Positions 34,259 to 47,316 of a stretch of 64,000 bases of DNA are shown here, piece by piece. This DNA is from Costus lasius (Eukaryota; Streptophyta; Magnoliopsida; Zingiberales; Costaceae), in contig CM050451.1 of the NCBI GenBank assembly GCA_027563935.2, positions 30,085,565 to 30,149,564 of the forward strand, read 5' to 3'. The position numbers and the translations under genes were made by a program. The stretch's first letter is position 1. The number at the start of each line of letters is the position of its first letter. The notes under the pieces were generated by a model. It did no database searches. It saw nothing but the letters and a program-made list of their open reading frames with translations, and had not been told where the DNA came from.

Positions 34259-35690
34259 ATCACCTCTTCTTGTCACCCAAGGAAAGAGGAATGCACCCAA
34301 AGTAATTCCAAAGTCGCCAAAGCCAACAAAGGAAAGAAGCCAACAAAGGAAAGAAGCCAACGCCACAAAGCTCCTCCCTAATCGTTCAAGCCAACCAAGC
34401 CTTCAAAATTCAAATTATTTCCATAAGTCCTTGGTCAATATTTGGAAGGATAGCAAGCACCAACCTTCAAGGCATTGAAGACCCAAAAACTCTTTCTTTA
34501 TTTGCCCTTTTGTAACGTTAAGGAAAAGCTCTACAAAACTTGTAATCGCATGTAAGTTGATTAGCAAGATTTGAATAATGGAATTGTCGAGTAGTTGCCT
34601 AGCAACTTTGGGTGCTTGTGTCGCCCCTCTCCCCCTTCTTCTCATCTGAGGTGCTTGTGTCACCTATCTTCACTTCTTCTTCCAAGGGCCACGGTTCCCT
34701 TCGCTAACCCTTCTATCAAAGCTCTCACCATCCATTGCGCAAAGGAGCATCACCCTTAACCTTCAAGTTGCACATATCATCTCTTCATCAACTTGGCGCA
34801 AGAACATCTTCTTCAACCTTGGTAGTGCAACCTTCTCCATACCCTACAACAAACTCTTGACGCATCTACATCCTCTTCATCAACCAATGGCACAACACTT
34901 ATCAACTCCATCATCATGGCGCATCTCATCTTCAAAGGGCTTCAACGCTTGAGATCAAATCCCCCTTTCCCCTCTAGTAAGTTGTTTCGATTTGTTGTGT
35001 CCCATTGATTCACTTGTCTTCTCTCTTGCTTGAAGGTCTTGGCAACATCATCTTCCTCAACATTTGGAGGCGCAAGTTCTTCATCTTCAACAACAAGTGG
35101 CCTCTCGGCATCAATCTAGGAGCCCTAAAAATGGCGCAACAACAAAGAACCAAGGATGGCCGAAACTTGAAGAGCCTTCTTCCATCCAAGACTTGGCGCC
35201 CCTTCAAGTAATAGACCCTTTAGTTGTTAATCATTAGGTTTAGTAGAATAACTTAGTTACTCATGTTAGCAAGAGGAATTTGGAAGATTAGCTTCCCCTC
35301 TTGATCTCTTTGTTGTAAAAGGACTTTGCACTTTAAACCCTAATTTTAATACTCACTCATGTGTGAGTTTGTTGTGTTGGAGTGTTTGTAATGAAGCAAC
35401 TCCTTCCATCAGAGTAGGACCGTTGAAGACCGGGACGATACGACTCTTCTATTCTCAAGGGTCGCTCTGTAAGTATCCCTCATAGTTTTTCAATTCTAGT
35501 TTAAAATTGTTGAGTTTTAGGATTGCATGCTTAGCCTTAGATCATTAGATCACATGTTTAGTGTAATTTAGTTTTAGAATGTGGTGAATTTCATGTTTCA
35601 TATTTAGTTTGTTGATTTAGTATGCATGTTTAGATTCAGTTTTTATTATTAAAATACCAAAAATATATTTTTGAAAACCCCATAGTTAAT
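34259..35690. other. Unassigned, possibly an LTR or untranslated part of another element
   Basis: No coding region of note. The first part is C- and T-rich with a short direct repeat (AAAGGAAAGAAGCCAAC twice near 34330-34360). Later stretches (GAAGACCGGGACGATACG near 35426) look like retroelement untranslated sequence, but I cannot name the family. ORFs of 60-80 codons occur on both strands with no recognisable features. Confidence 0.35.
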
Positions 35691-38183
35691 CTTGCATGCT
35701 AGCTTTTTATCTCAAATTTATTTTTCATGCTAGCCCAAATTGCATGCTTCCCCCCTACATCACAATGTATTTGATTTTGCTTGAAAACGCCTTAAAATAG
35801 TGCCTTTTTACCTGAAAATCACCAAAATCCAAAATAGAAGTAGATTTTTCAATATTTGATAATTTTGGCATAAAAATAAGCAAAAGATCTTCAATTGAGC
35901 ATGAAAAGATATATAAAATGATACAAAATATACTATATATTTTAGTGTCATCAAATACATAGGGCTCAAACTTTGCTTGTCCTCAAGCAAAAATCAAAAG
36001 TTGATTAAAAGATAAACCTTTTCATGCTCAATAAATTTCTAAAATACAATCATCAATGAAAAATTCCATCAATTGTTTCTCAAAACTTCAAATAAACTTA
36101 TCATTCTTAGAATTCAATCCTTTAGATCCACAACTAAATCAAATAAAACTTTGCAACTTGTATAATGAATAGAATTTTCAGTCTCATGATTTCACCCAGT
36201 TTTAGTTCAAATCTATCATGCTTTTGTTTACAGGAATTAGGTTTCCAAGATCTTTTTCCACACATATTTTTTTATTCATTTTTTTTTCTTTTTCATGTAT
36301 TTTGTTATTTTTACATAGATGGCATGTACCCACTTAGATACACACTTTTTATTTTTGACTTCATCTCTTATCTTCGGTACCACTATCAATTTTGCATAGT
36401 GCTAAGTAGAGGAGTCTTATTCTTTTTAACTTTCATTATTTTTCATGCATAGACTTCAACCCATGTCTTAGGTACCACTATCAATTTTTCATAGTGCCAA
36501 GTAGGGGAGTCTCTCACTATTTTTATGGATCTTGGATTCTTATTTCCCAACAAATAGCAAAAATAGACTAAACATCTACTAGGTTGATCAATTGATCTCA
36601 ATTCTCAAATCATACTCATATACTCATTTTATTAAAAGGAGTAGTTTCACCTTTAGATCTTATTCCTCAAACAACACATCTACCCAAAATTTCATGCATC
36701 AACCAATGTCAAATTTCAAAAATAGATATGCATTGAAGAAATAAATCTAACATGATAGGGTTTGTCTCTAATTATGAATTTGAATTTATTCATCATCAAT
36801 CAATCAAGTCGTCAACAATATAAATCAAGAGTATACTCATCATCATCATACAACCACGTCGAAAAAAAAAAGCATGTGAAGTAGAATAGCAGTGGCGGCG
36901 GTCACAGAGGTGTAGAAGCATCAAACTCAAACAATAATGTTCAAAAGTGTAAAATGATAGATTCAAGAGACCATATCGAGTAAAAATCTCAGTGAGTGAT
37001 ACATCTAAAGTAAATCAAAGATGCAACCATATGAAATAATCATGAACAAGAGAGTGCAAACAATACTTACAAAACTATATAGCAAGCTCTAACCAAAATT
37101 ACATAAGGCTCAGACCAAAAATAGTGTCGGGCAAGATGCTGCTAGGTCCATAGATGTGCCTTTTGAAAATTTTTCCTACACAATTTATGATACATAAGGC
37201 TCAGTCTAAAAATAGTCTCTAAAAATAATAATGATAAAAATAATTTTCTAAAGGGAGAATAAGAGATGTCGCCGGAGGTCTGAAGAGGATGCCGGTGGAA
37301 AGAGTCGAGCAGGCAAGAAGCAGAGGGTGAACAGAGGCGCTAGCTGAAAAGCTGCTAGCAATGATGGTGATGGTGCCGACAGTAGAGTGAGTAATCTTTA
37401 GTGGCCTACTAGAGAATACAGTCTTAGAGGTGATATTGTCGGCCGGTGGGTGTGAGAGATAGCTCTGCAAAAATAGAAAATCAGTCACTAATGAATATTC
37501 TACTACAAAAATAAATAAAATTAATGGAAACAGAGGCAGCAGAAGAAGCAAGAATCTGCAGATGGTATAATCCAGTGTCGACGGCTGGATACAGTGATGT
37601 CAGAGGCAGATGCAGTGGTGGCTAGAGGTGGAAGACAGTTGCTCTTGAAGATTTCTGGATCTGGAGGCAAAAGAAGTAATAACAAGTAGAAAGCAAACCA
37701 AGTAGTTTTTAAATTTTTTATGAAAAGTAGCCATACCCTAGAATAAAATTTAATGATCTAAATAGAAAATGGACAGAACCAAGTTGTAGATTAAGATATG
37801 TTCTTTTCAGACGTATGAAAAATTAAAGGATCAAAATCTGTCAGGAATTTAGGGTATCAATAGAAAGAAGGCTACTCAGATTACAAAACTGCAAAAACTG
37901 CACAAAAGTTAATTAGATTCAAAAAGTTGTCATGTGTCCTAAAATGATCAGAAAATAAAATCATGAAAACCATTAATCCACAAGATAGAATGACACATGT
38001 TCTTCATATTCCATGCGAAAAATCTGGGTTTCAAGTTATTTAAGCATCTTAAAACTTGCAGCAAAAGTGCTAATCAAATTAATCAGAAGAAAACTGCTGC
38101 AGAAATTAATCAGAATCGAAAAGTTGCTAGGTGTTTTAGAATGATCCATGGACTTTAAAATTCCGGAAAAATATCCGGATGAT
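35691..38183 (-). mobile_element. 3' non-coding part of an Athila/Tat-like element
   Basis: The minus strand contains TTTGCTTGAGGACAAGCAAA (35964-35985 region), then GTATTTGATGACACTAAAAT, a hallmark of the 3' untranslated region of plant Athila/Tat elements. Rightwards there is AT-rich non-coding sequence with two copies of a GGTACCACTATCAATTTT motif (about 36377 and 36470). It is continuous, across the C5 insertion, with 47322 onwards. No pol domain is found. Confidence 0.5.
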
Positions 38184-38188
38184 AGACA
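38184..38188. repeat. Target-site duplication of C5, left
   Basis: AGACA, repeated at 47317-47321 directly after the 3' LTR. Confidence 0.92.
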
Positions 38189-39892
38189 TGTTGGGGTATG
38201 CCCTTAAGGCTAATGTTTGAGGCCTGTGGGAATGTAACAAGTATCATGTAATAAACTATTATGTTTATAAAGGCATGGTTGTTATTCAGTTAGTTACATT
38301 GTCTGCTGCAATATATGTTCTTCTGAATAATGTCTCAAAGCTGTTCAGCTGGGCTGACATGCTGTTATGTCCTTAGTCGATGTATCTTGGTGAACATGAG
38401 ACAACCTTGATATGGTTAAGACTAATATGTGTTCTGATCTTATAGGATGCTTCGAGCATGGAATAAGATGTAGACTCATGGGTACATGGGATGTACTGGA
38501 CAGACCCTACTAGGATGTTCAGTTGTTTGTCACAACGTGAATATTCCTTGTATAAGACAAGTGGCACATTTCCTCTGACTTGAGATCACTTGTGTTTTCT
38601 AAATGATGATTGTCATTATTTTGAGTTAGTTCAATATCATTTGAAACATAATGATTATAGACTATCTTGGATGGTGAGCTTGAGTCAGGTTAGGGCACTA
38701 GTGATAGACATAGGATTGCCGTCTCCTTGTTTAAGGAGTGTGATGTTCTAAAGGGGCCCCCTGGATGAGATGATTGAGAGAGTGTATGGCCATACCCAGG
38801 TGACAGTGTTCATCTGATCTAATCATGCTCATCATATTGGAGTTACAAGTTTGACAGACTTGTCCAATAAGAACATCCAGTGGCAAAGGAAATATGTATG
38901 CTTTGTGAAATGATTCACACTTGTGCTATGGTTTGGGTGTAGTCTTGGAAGACTCTTTCCTTTATATCGGGAGACAGTGATGTGTTGCTAGATACCCCTC
39001 ACTGATCGTGATAATGTGAATTATCGTTACCGACATTTAAAGGAAACCCTTAGGGTCGCACAATTTGATGATATGGCTTACTTAAGTCAGATCGTGTGGA
39101 CTGAATTGTTTGGGTTCAGTTTTAAGGGATTTAATCTCTGATTGTAAGTGAGATCTGGTCTGATCATGTTTGATTGATTAGGGCTTGAGATCGGTAAGCT
39201 TCGATTGAGAGAATGGATGCCAGATCGGTCAGATCAGGGGCATTAAAGAGATCGACGGTTAGATCTAAAGCCTTAGGGTTTATTTGATCTAGGCCTTGTC
39301 GCTTGGCTTGGTTGGTTCTTAAACCGAACCAATTGAACCAGCTCACTAAAAGAGCGCTTGGTTCATAGGGAGAGGAGTGGGCGACGAGTTCACATAGCGT
39401 GAACGTTGGGATGAGGAGAGGTTACTATTTTTTTTAGTAACCATGATCTCCATGTCGAGTGGGCGCTCATCCGAAATAGAGTATTCTCTATTTTCGCCAA
39501 TTCACTTATTCCTCTCGCAAGTTTTTCCTCTCGACTTGGTGTGCGGCGACGCTTGAAGGTTGAGGAGGATTCGGCCAAGGAGAAAGACATCTCTTTTCCC
39601 TTCACTCGACAAGGACCTCTTGGAACCTTGCTAGCACAAGGAGCACCAAGAGAGATAGCAACATCATCTTGTGTGTGACGACAAGGAGAAGATCTACTTT
39701 GATCTTTGCTTCCAAGGAAACATCTTTCCATGGCGATGGTATGAATGTTTTCTTATTGTTATCAAGTTGATCTTTTGCATGCGTATCGATCTTATAACCC
39801 TAATTCCGCAAGAGAACAATTTTATGCGCCATATGCTCTAAGGGTTATGCTCCCCCATGAAGGGGACCCCCCTTACTAAAGGGGTTCTTTCA
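38189..39892 (+). repeat. 5' LTR of C5
   Basis: TGTTGGGG...TTTCA. It includes GTATGGCCATAC near 38785 and the TATA-like TTTATATCGGGAGAC near 38961. Confidence 0.94.
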
Positions 39893-41710
39893 ACTGGTAT
39901 CAGAGCAGGTTGAATGCATGTTATCTTGATTGCTTGATGATTTGCGTGATCCATATATGCGAATGTATGCTTAGATCTTCAACATGCGAAAGTTACATGA
40001 TGAAAATCTTGTCTATATGTTTATCTTGCGCATGTTAGTTGGCGCTTCTAAGTTGTAGTTTTCTTTTCAAAACTTATACACTTGCGCGACTAATGCTAGA
40101 TCTAAAGACCTTACTGTAAACCCTTAGACGGGTTACTGGGGTTGATGTCACCCCCTAGGTTAGATCCAATCATGTCTGATCAGATCATCTGACAGCCTGA
40201 AAGGGTCGACCAGATAGCACCTTGGCGCAAGCCTATGGTGGCTATAGGTCGACTGCAGACAGGTGTGTAGCGATGTCTGATTGAGACGATTAATGAACGC
40301 ACCTGAGTTAGGCCCGGGGTCACTCCCGTTTGCCAGACCTCAGTGTGGTCGTTCAGCCCTAGCGCATGCATAGTTGACTTTTTGGTCGACTCGAGTCAGT
40401 TAGGACTTGGTGCATGCAAGGGCAGTGGATCTGACTAGGTTGGATGAGTGGATCCCTAGTAATGGACCGTTGTAAGGTTGTAGGGCAAATAAGGAAAAAT
40501 TAAAATTGATCCCATGGGGTTTTCGAAAATTTTAATTTTTATCATGGATCACATGTTTGCTGATTTGATACATATGTTTGTCTATTTAGTCATATGTGGG
40601 CTGCCCATATTAATTGTGTGCTGTGCTGGGGCCTGCGTGCCTGTATTAAATTGTAAATTAATTATTGTGATCTGCGAATCACTGGGTTTTAATTTATAAA
40701 TGTAAGTGACCTGCGTGTCACTCTTGTCTAGATAGTTAAATTTGTAATTTAATTAGACAAGAGCACTGAGCACACTTGGCACAGGCGCATGCAGCAATGG
40801 CTGGACCAGGTGGGAGGTCTAGGGTTCGACCCTAGGACCTGGCGCATTTCCTGGTGGGCGCACCAGAGCTGCAGATGGCGCTTGGGTCCAGGTTTGGGCC
40901 AAATGAGCAGCAAAAGACCCATGAAAAGCAAGTGCAGTCTTAAGTTAGGTTAAGGTCTCACTAGGGCTATGGGCTTTTACCACATATGACACATGCTTTC
41001 TTTTATTGCATAAATATTAGAAATGCATGATAGATTTATCTTTTGCTATCACCATAGGGATTGAATGATAGTAATAAAGATAAAAGACCGTTAAAATCCA
41101 ACGCTAAAAATATCAAGCTCGTAAGCCTTCTGACGCGAAACCTCACTGTTCTGATTATCGTTGGAGCCGTGTTGTACCCACTCAGTGGGCACGTCCATCT
41201 ATCTTCAGACGGTGCGGGATTACACCTGTGTGTTACAGAGCAGGGATTTATCCCTTCTCGTTGCTCAGCATAGCACATGGTGGTCCAGGGAGTAGGTCGG
41301 GTCAGCTTGACCGTGTAGTCTACATATGTGGCGCATATGGTAGCACATGGAGGCAGCCGTCTGTTGGGGTCAGAGATTGTGTTGTACCAACTCAGTTGGC
41401 ACAGTCTGCTGGACTGCCCAGATGAAGGGGAATCGCACGGGTTGGCGATCGGCAGGGACTGCCTACCAGAAACTAGTGCTTGTACTCTCTGTGCATCTTA
41501 TCTCGCCTGAGCGGGACGCGGAGACCAAGTATGAAATCTGGATCCCATCTCACTAAAAGAGTTCTACTCTTTCGGGCTGTTTTGCTGGATTTTTCACGCC
41601 TGATAAAATAGTGAGAAAAAGAATCTTTCTTAAGTCCTGATTGATTCTTATACATTGATACTGACCTTGCTGTTCTTGCATTGTTGTAGATACCTGCAGC
41701 AACGAACACC
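39893..41710 (+). other. C5 leader, with primer site at 39895-39906
   Basis: It starts with TGGTATCAGAGC. A tRNA-like arm lies at 40819-40835 (CTAGG, loop GTTCGAC, CCTAG) with a box-A-like TGGCACAGGCG upstream at 40777-40787. Hairpins lie at 41168-41193 and 41375-41406. The acceptor-like TTGTTGTAG ends about 20 nt before the gag ATG. Confidence 0.8.
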
Positions 41711-44700
41711 ATGAACTTCAATGTGCGATCCCTACTGGAAAGGGAGAAGTTTGCTGGGCCGAACTTCTCTGACTGGTTTGGACACCTTAAGATCGTTCTT
41801 AAGGCAGAGAGGAAACTGTATGTCCTCGAGACGGCGATTCCGCCGCAGCCCGCTCCGAACGCCGCAAGGGCGGTTCGGGAAGCCTATGAAAAGCACGTCA
41901 ATGATAGCATTGATGTCGCTTGCCTGATGCTAGCGTCTATGACGCCACCGCTGCAGCGTCAGCATGAGGATATGTCTGCTATAGACATGATAGCGAACCT
42001 CAAGATGTTGTATGCTGCACAGGCGAGGACTGAGCGCTATAATTTGACAAAGCTCTTCTTTCAGAGCAAACTGGCTGAAGGGAGCCCAGTGGGAGCTCAC
42101 GTGCTCAAGATGATTGGGCACAAGGAGGCTCTAGAGAAACTGGGGCATACCATCAACCAGGAGCTTGCTGTGGACATTATTCTACAGTCTCTCCCGCCTT
42201 CATTCGACGCGTTCATTATTAATTTTAATATGAACAAAATCGATTGTACTCCGGCAGAGCTGCTGAATATGCTCTTGACCACTGAGGAGACTCTGAAGGG
42301 TAAGCCTTCAACCTCTGTCTTGATGGTTCCTTCAAGGAACAAGAAGAAGGGGAAGAAGGGCAAGGCCCCGGTCAAGAACTACAGCAAGGTTCTGAAGCAA
42401 AAGGTGAAGCGGTCCAAGGAATACAGGTGTTTCCACTGTGGCCAGCTGGGTCACTGGAAAAAGGACTGTAAAGCGCTCCAAGGAGATAAGAGGGGAAGCT
42501 TTGCTTCTGGCTCAGGTATATTCGTGACTGAGGTCATGTTTTCTTCTTCTGTATCATGGGTGTTGGACACTGCATGTGGAGTTCACATTTGTTCAAATGT
42601 ACAGGAACTCAAGAGAAGAAGGCAGGTGGGACAGCATGAGGTGGACCTACGCGTTGGAAACGGGGCACGGGTTGCTGCTGTTGCTGTAGGAGACTACTTT
42701 ATTTCTTTACCATCTGGACTTGTATTGGAACTGAACAGTTGTTACTTTGTTCCCAGTATAACTAAAAATATTATCTCCATTCCTGCTCTTGTCAGGAAGG
42801 GATTTTCCTTTGAATGCAATATTTCAAAGTGTGTTTTATCATTTGATAATATTGTTTATGCAACTGGTTCAATTAATAATGGGTTATTCATGTTGGACAT
42901 GGAAAGTTCCATACATAATGTTGATATTAAGAAAGCCAAGTATGCTGATGACAGCACCTTGCTATGGCATAGTCGTTTAGGCCATATAAACGAGAAACGC
43001 ATTAAGCGGTTGCATGATCATGGACTGCTGGGATCATTCTCCTATAAGGAGATTGATACATGCAAAGCTTGTTTGATGGGTAAAATGACGAAGTCTCCTT
43101 TTCCTCACAAAGGTCAAAGGGCTTCAGGTTTACTTGACCTTATACACAGCGATGTGTGTGGGCCTTTTAGTAAACATGCCAGAGGTGGCTATCAGTACTT
43201 CATTACCTTTACTGATGATTTCAGTAGATATGGGTATGTCTATCTGATGAGACATAAAAGTGAATCTTTTGACAAGTTCAAAGAGTTTAAGAATGAAGTA
43301 CAAAATCAGCTAGGCCGTAATATCAAGGCACTTCGCTCAGATCGAGGTGGTGAATACCTAAGTCATGCATTTACTGACTATCTAAAAGAGTGTGGGATTA
43401 TCTCACAGCTCACTCCGCCTGGAACACCGCAATGGAATGGTGTGTCCGAAAGGAGAAATAGAACATTACTAGATATGGTTCGTTCTATGATGAGTCAGGC
43501 TACTCTTCCATACTCCTTTTGGGGTTTTGCACTGGAAACAGCTGCAAAGGTACTAAACCGAGTGCCATCCAAGGCAGTTTCAAAGACGCCATATGAGTTA
43601 TGGTATGGGAAACAGCCAAGCTTGACATTTATCAGGATCTGGGGCTGCGAGGCTTATGTCAAAAAGCTCGCCTCTGGGAAACTAGAGAGCAGATCTGACA
43701 AATGTATCTTTGTCGGTTACCCTAAGGAAACTAAGGGTTATTATTTCTACGACCCCAAAGAGAACAAGGTTTTTGTTGCTCGGACGGCCATATTTCTTGA
43801 GAAGGAATTTCTTCTGCAGGAGGCAAGTGGGAGAGAAATAAAGCTGGATGAGAATCCAGAAGAAGGACAAAGTGACCAAGCACAGTTGGATGAGCCTGAG
43901 CCGGTAGAACAGGTTATTGAACAACCTGAGGCTCAGATATCACGGGAACCGCGAAGATCGGGTAGGATCCGTCGACAGCCTGAGCGCTATGACGGAGTCT
44001 ACATCATTGATAATGATGAACCCCTTACTTATGCGGATGCGGTCAGTGGACCGGAGTCAGCGAGATGGCTTGAAGCTATGCGCGCCGAGATGGACTCCAT
44101 GTCAGATAACCAAGTTTGGGATTTGGTTGATCCGCCTCCGGGAGTTATCCCTATAGGCTGTAAATGGATCTTCAAGAAGAAGATTGACATGGATGGTAAC
44201 GTGGTTACCTATAAAGGCAGGCTAGTTGCGAAAGGTTTCAAACAAATCTACGGGATAGATTATGATGAAACTTTCTCACCTGTAGCCATGTTTAAGTCTA
44301 TTCGGATTCTTTTCGCGATAGCTGCATATTATGATTATGAGATTTGGCAGATGGATGTGAAAACAGCTTTCCTTAATGGAAATCTGGATGAGGATGTGTA
44401 TATGACACAACCAGAAGGTTTCACTAATCCAGCAGATCGTCATAAAATATGCAAGTTAAAGAAGTCTATTTATGGACTTAAACAAGCATCGAGAAGCTGG
44501 AACATTCGTTTTGATGAATCAGTCACTGAATTTGGTTTCATCAAGAACGAGGATGACCCGTGCGTATATAAGAGGTTTAGTGGGAGCGTGATTATTTTCC
44601 TAGTCCTCTACGTTGATGACATCTTGATCATTGGAAACGATATTCCTGAAATGCATGCTGTTAAAGCATGGCTGAGGAAATGTTTCCAGATGAAAGATCT

Positions 44701-45592
44701 AGGAGAAGCAGCCTATGTGTTAGGTGTGAAGATCTACAGGGATAGATCTAAGAGGCTTCTCGGGCTGTGCCAGAGTACTTACATCGATAAGGTCCTGGAG
44801 AGATTTCGCTTAGAGAATTCTAAGAAAGGATATCTTCCAGTCAGACATGGTCTGAATCTTTCGAAGAGTCAGTGTCCACAAACACAGACTGAGAAAGATG
44901 AAATGAACAATACGCCTTATGCTTCGGCTATTGGTTCTATAATGTATGCGATGTTGTGTACTCGCCCAGACGTCGCTTACGGGTTAAGCGTGACCAGTCG
45001 TTACCAGAGTAATCCAGGTTTGGCGCACTGGATTGCAGTCAAGAACATCCTAAAATATCTGCGGAGGACCAAAGATATGTTCTTGATATATGGTGGTCAG
45101 GAAGAACTCAGTATTGAAGGATATACTGACGCTTCGTTCCAGTCTGACCAGGATGATTTCCGATCGCAATCAGGCTATGTTTTTAGCTTGAATGGAGGTG
45201 CAGTGGTGTGGAAAAGTTTCAAACAGTCAACTGTTGCTGATTCCACAACAGAAGCCGAGTATGTCGCAGCCTCGGAAGCATCCAAGGAGGCAGTCTGGAT
45301 TCGTAAGTTCGTGAGAGAACTTGGTGTTGTTCCTTCGTGTGCAGATCCTTTGGTTATCTTTTGTGATAACACTGGAGCAATCGCACAAGCAAAGGAACCA
45401 CGGTCGCACCAGAAGTCCAAGCACATACAGAGACGGTTTCATTTGATCAGGGAGATCATTGATCGTGGCGAGATCAAAGTATGCAAGGTTCATACAGACG
45501 ACAATCTGGCAGACCCGCTTACCAAGCCTCTGGCGCAGCAGAAGCATGAGAAGCACTGTAATAATATGGGTTTGAAGTTTTTCAACCATTAG
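41711..45592 (+). CDS. Copia gag-pol polyprotein, intact (C5)
   Basis: 1293 aa, ATG to TAG. The domain order and motifs are as in C2: gag with CFHCGQLGHWKKDC, protease LDTACGVHIC, zinc site HSRLGH...CKAC, integrase core with SDVCGP, SDRGGEY and SERRNRT, RT with MDVKTAFLNG and LYVDDILIIGND, and RNase H with TDASF, TEAEY, CDNTGAI and LADPLTKPL. Unlike C2, the residue before the first RT aspartate is the family Met. It should give one polyprotein, processed by its own protease into capsid, integrase and RT-RNase H. With matching LTRs and a target duplication, it is the best candidate for an autonomous copy. Confidence 0.96.
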   Translation: MNFNVRSLLEREKFAGPNFSDWFGHLKIVLKAERKLYVLETAIPPQPAPNAARAVREAYEKHVNDSIDVACLMLASMTPPLQRQHEDMSAIDMIANLKMLYAAQARTERYNLTKLFFQSKLAEGSPVGAHVLKMIGHKEALEKLGHTINQELAVDIILQSLPPSFDAFIINFNMNKIDCTPAELLNMLLTTEETLKGKPSTSVLMVPSRNKKKGKKGKAPVKNYSKVLKQKVKRSKEYRCFHCGQLGHWKKDCKALQGDKRGSFASGSGIFVTEVMFSSSVSWVLDTACGVHICSNVQELKRRRQVGQHEVDLRVGNGARVAAVAVGDYFISLPSGLVLELNSCYFVPSITKNIISIPALVRKGFSFECNISKCVLSFDNIVYATGSINNGLFMLDMESSIHNVDIKKAKYADDSTLLWHSRLGHINEKRIKRLHDHGLLGSFSYKEIDTCKACLMGKMTKSPFPHKGQRASGLLDLIHSDVCGPFSKHARGGYQYFITFTDDFSRYGYVYLMRHKSESFDKFKEFKNEVQNQLGRNIKALRSDRGGEYLSHAFTDYLKECGIISQLTPPGTPQWNGVSERRNRTLLDMVRSMMSQATLPYSFWGFALETAAKVLNRVPSKAVSKTPYELWYGKQPSLTFIRIWGCEAYVKKLASGKLESRSDKCIFVGYPKETKGYYFYDPKENKVFVARTAIFLEKEFLLQEASGREIKLDENPEEGQSDQAQLDEPEPVEQVIEQPEAQISREPRRSGRIRRQPERYDGVYIIDNDEPLTYADAVSGPESARWLEAMRAEMDSMSDNQVWDLVDPPPGVIPIGCKWIFKKKIDMDGNVVTYKGRLVAKGFKQIYGIDYDETFSPVAMFKSIRILFAIAAYYDYEIWQMDVKTAFLNGNLDEDVYMTQPEGFTNPADRHKICKLKKSIYGLKQASRSWNIRFDESVTEFGFIKNEDDPCVYKRFSGSVIIFLVLYVDDILIIGNDIPEMHAVKAWLRKCFQMKDLGEAAYVLGVKIYRDRSKRLLGLCQSTYIDKVLERFRLENSKKGYLPVRHGLNLSKSQCPQTQTEKDEMNNTPYASAIGSIMYAMLCTRPDVAYGLSVTSRYQSNPGLAHWIAVKNILKYLRRTKDMFLIYGGQEELSIEGYTDASFQSDQDDFRSQSGYVFSLNGGAVVWKSFKQSTVADSTTEAEYVAASEASKEAVWIRKFVRELGVVPSCADPLVIFCDNTGAIAQAKEPRSHQKSKHIQRRFHLIREIIDRGEIKVCKVHTDDNLADPLTKPLAQQKHEKHCNNMGLKFFNH

Positions 45593-45612
45593 ATTAAGTG
45601 CAAGTGGGAGAT

Positions 45613-47316
45613 TGTTGGGGTATGCCCTTAAGGCTAATGTTTGAGGCCTGTGGGAATGTAACAAGTATCATGTAATAAACTATTATGTTTATAAAGGCAT
45701 GGTTGTTATTCAGTTAGTTACATTGTCTGCTGCAATATATGTTCTTCTGAATAATGTCTCAAAGCTGTTCAGCTGGGCTGACATGCTGTTATGTCCTTAG
45801 TCGATGTATCTTGGTGAACATGAGACAACCTTGATATGGTTAAGACTAATATGTGTTCTGATCTTATAGGATGCTTCGAGCATGGAATAAGATGTAGACT
45901 CATGGGTACATGGGATGTACTGGACAGACCCTACTAGGATGTTCAGTTGTTTGTCACAACGTGAATATTCCTTGTATAAGACAAGTGGCACATTTCCTCT
46001 GACTTGAGATCACTTGTGTTTTCTAAATGATGATTGTCATTATTTTGAGTTAGTTCAATATCATTTGAAACATAATGATTATAGACTATCTTGGATGGTG
46101 AGCTTGAGTCAGGTTAGGGCACTAGTGATAGACATAGGATTGCCGTCTCCTTGTTTAAGGAGTGTGATGTTCTAAAGGGGCCCCCTGGATGAGATGATTG
46201 AGAGAGTGTATGGCCATACCCAGGTGACAGTGTTCATCTGATCTAATCATGCTCATCATATTGGAGTTACAAGTTTGACAGACTTGTCCAATAAGAACAT
46301 CCAGTGGCAAAGGAAATATGTATGCTTTGTGAAATGATTCACACTTGTGCTATGGTTTGGGTGTAGTCTTGGAAGACTCTTTCCTTTATATCGGGAGACA
46401 GTGATGTGTTGCTAGATACCCCTCACTGATCGTGATAATGTGAATTATCGTTACCGACATTTAAAGGAAACCCTTAGGGTCGCACAATTTGATGATATGG
46501 CTTACTTAAGTCAGATCGTGTGGACTGAATTGTTTGGGTTCAGTTTTAAGGGATTTAATCTCTGATTGTAAGTGAGATCTGGTCTGATCATGTTTGATTG
46601 ATTAGGGCTTGAGATCGGTAAGCTTCGATTGAGAGAATGGATGCCAGATCGGTCAGATCAGGGGCATTAAAGAGATCGACGGTTAGATCTAAAGCCTTAG
46701 GGTTTATTTGATCTAGGCCTTGTCGCTTGGCTTGGTTGGTTCTTAAACCGAACCAATTGAACCAGCTCACTAAAAGAGCGCTTGGTTCATAGGGAGAGGA
46801 GTGGGCGACGAGTTCACATAGCGTGAACGTTGGGATGAGGAGAGGTTACTATTTTTTTTAGTAACCATGATCTCCATGTCGAGTGGGCGCTCATCCGAAA
46901 TAGAGTATTCTCTATTTTCGCCAATTCACTTATTCCTCTCGCAAGTTTTTCCTCTCGACTTGGTGTGCGGCGACGCTTGAAGGTTGAGGAGGATTCGGCC
47001 AAGGAGAAAGACATCTCTTTTCCCTTCACTCGACAAGGACCTCTTGGAACCTTGCTAGCACAAGGAGCACCAAGAGAGATAGCAACATCATCTTGTGTGT
47101 GACGACAAGGAGAAGATCTACTTTGATCTTTGCTTCCAAGGAAACATCTTTCCATGGCGATGGTATGAATGTTTTCTTATTGTTATCAAGTTGATCTTTT
47201 GCATGCGTATCGATCTTATAACCCTAATTCCGCAAGAGAACAATTTTATGCGCCATATGCTCTAAGGGTTATGCTCCCCCATGAAGGGGACCCCCCTTAC
47301 TAAAGGGGTTCTTTCA
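45613..47316 (+). repeat. 3' LTR of C5
   Basis: It follows the polypurine tract AAGTGCAAGTGGGAGATT, matches the 5' LTR over its full length and ends TTTCA before the AGACA duplication. Confidence 0.95.

Larger units (their letters stand above)
38189..47316 (+). mobile_element. Copia C5 (Angela/BARE-like), complete, plus strand
   Basis: 9128 bp with both LTRs (38189-39892 and 45613-47316, each 1704 bp, constant offset 7424), AGACA on both sides, primer site, leader, intact gag-pol and polypurine tract. I see no difference between the LTRs, and the short ORFs inside them are identical, so this insertion is recent. It lies within a minus-strand Athila/Tat-like element. It is the only copia copy in the window with every part needed for transposition. 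Confidence 0.95.

Noticed and set aside
34259..35690. Possible host gene fragment with Ser/Leu-rich short ORFs
   Set aside because: No frame exceeds about 80 codons, there is no exon-like pattern, and the base composition is like retroelement untranslated sequence.
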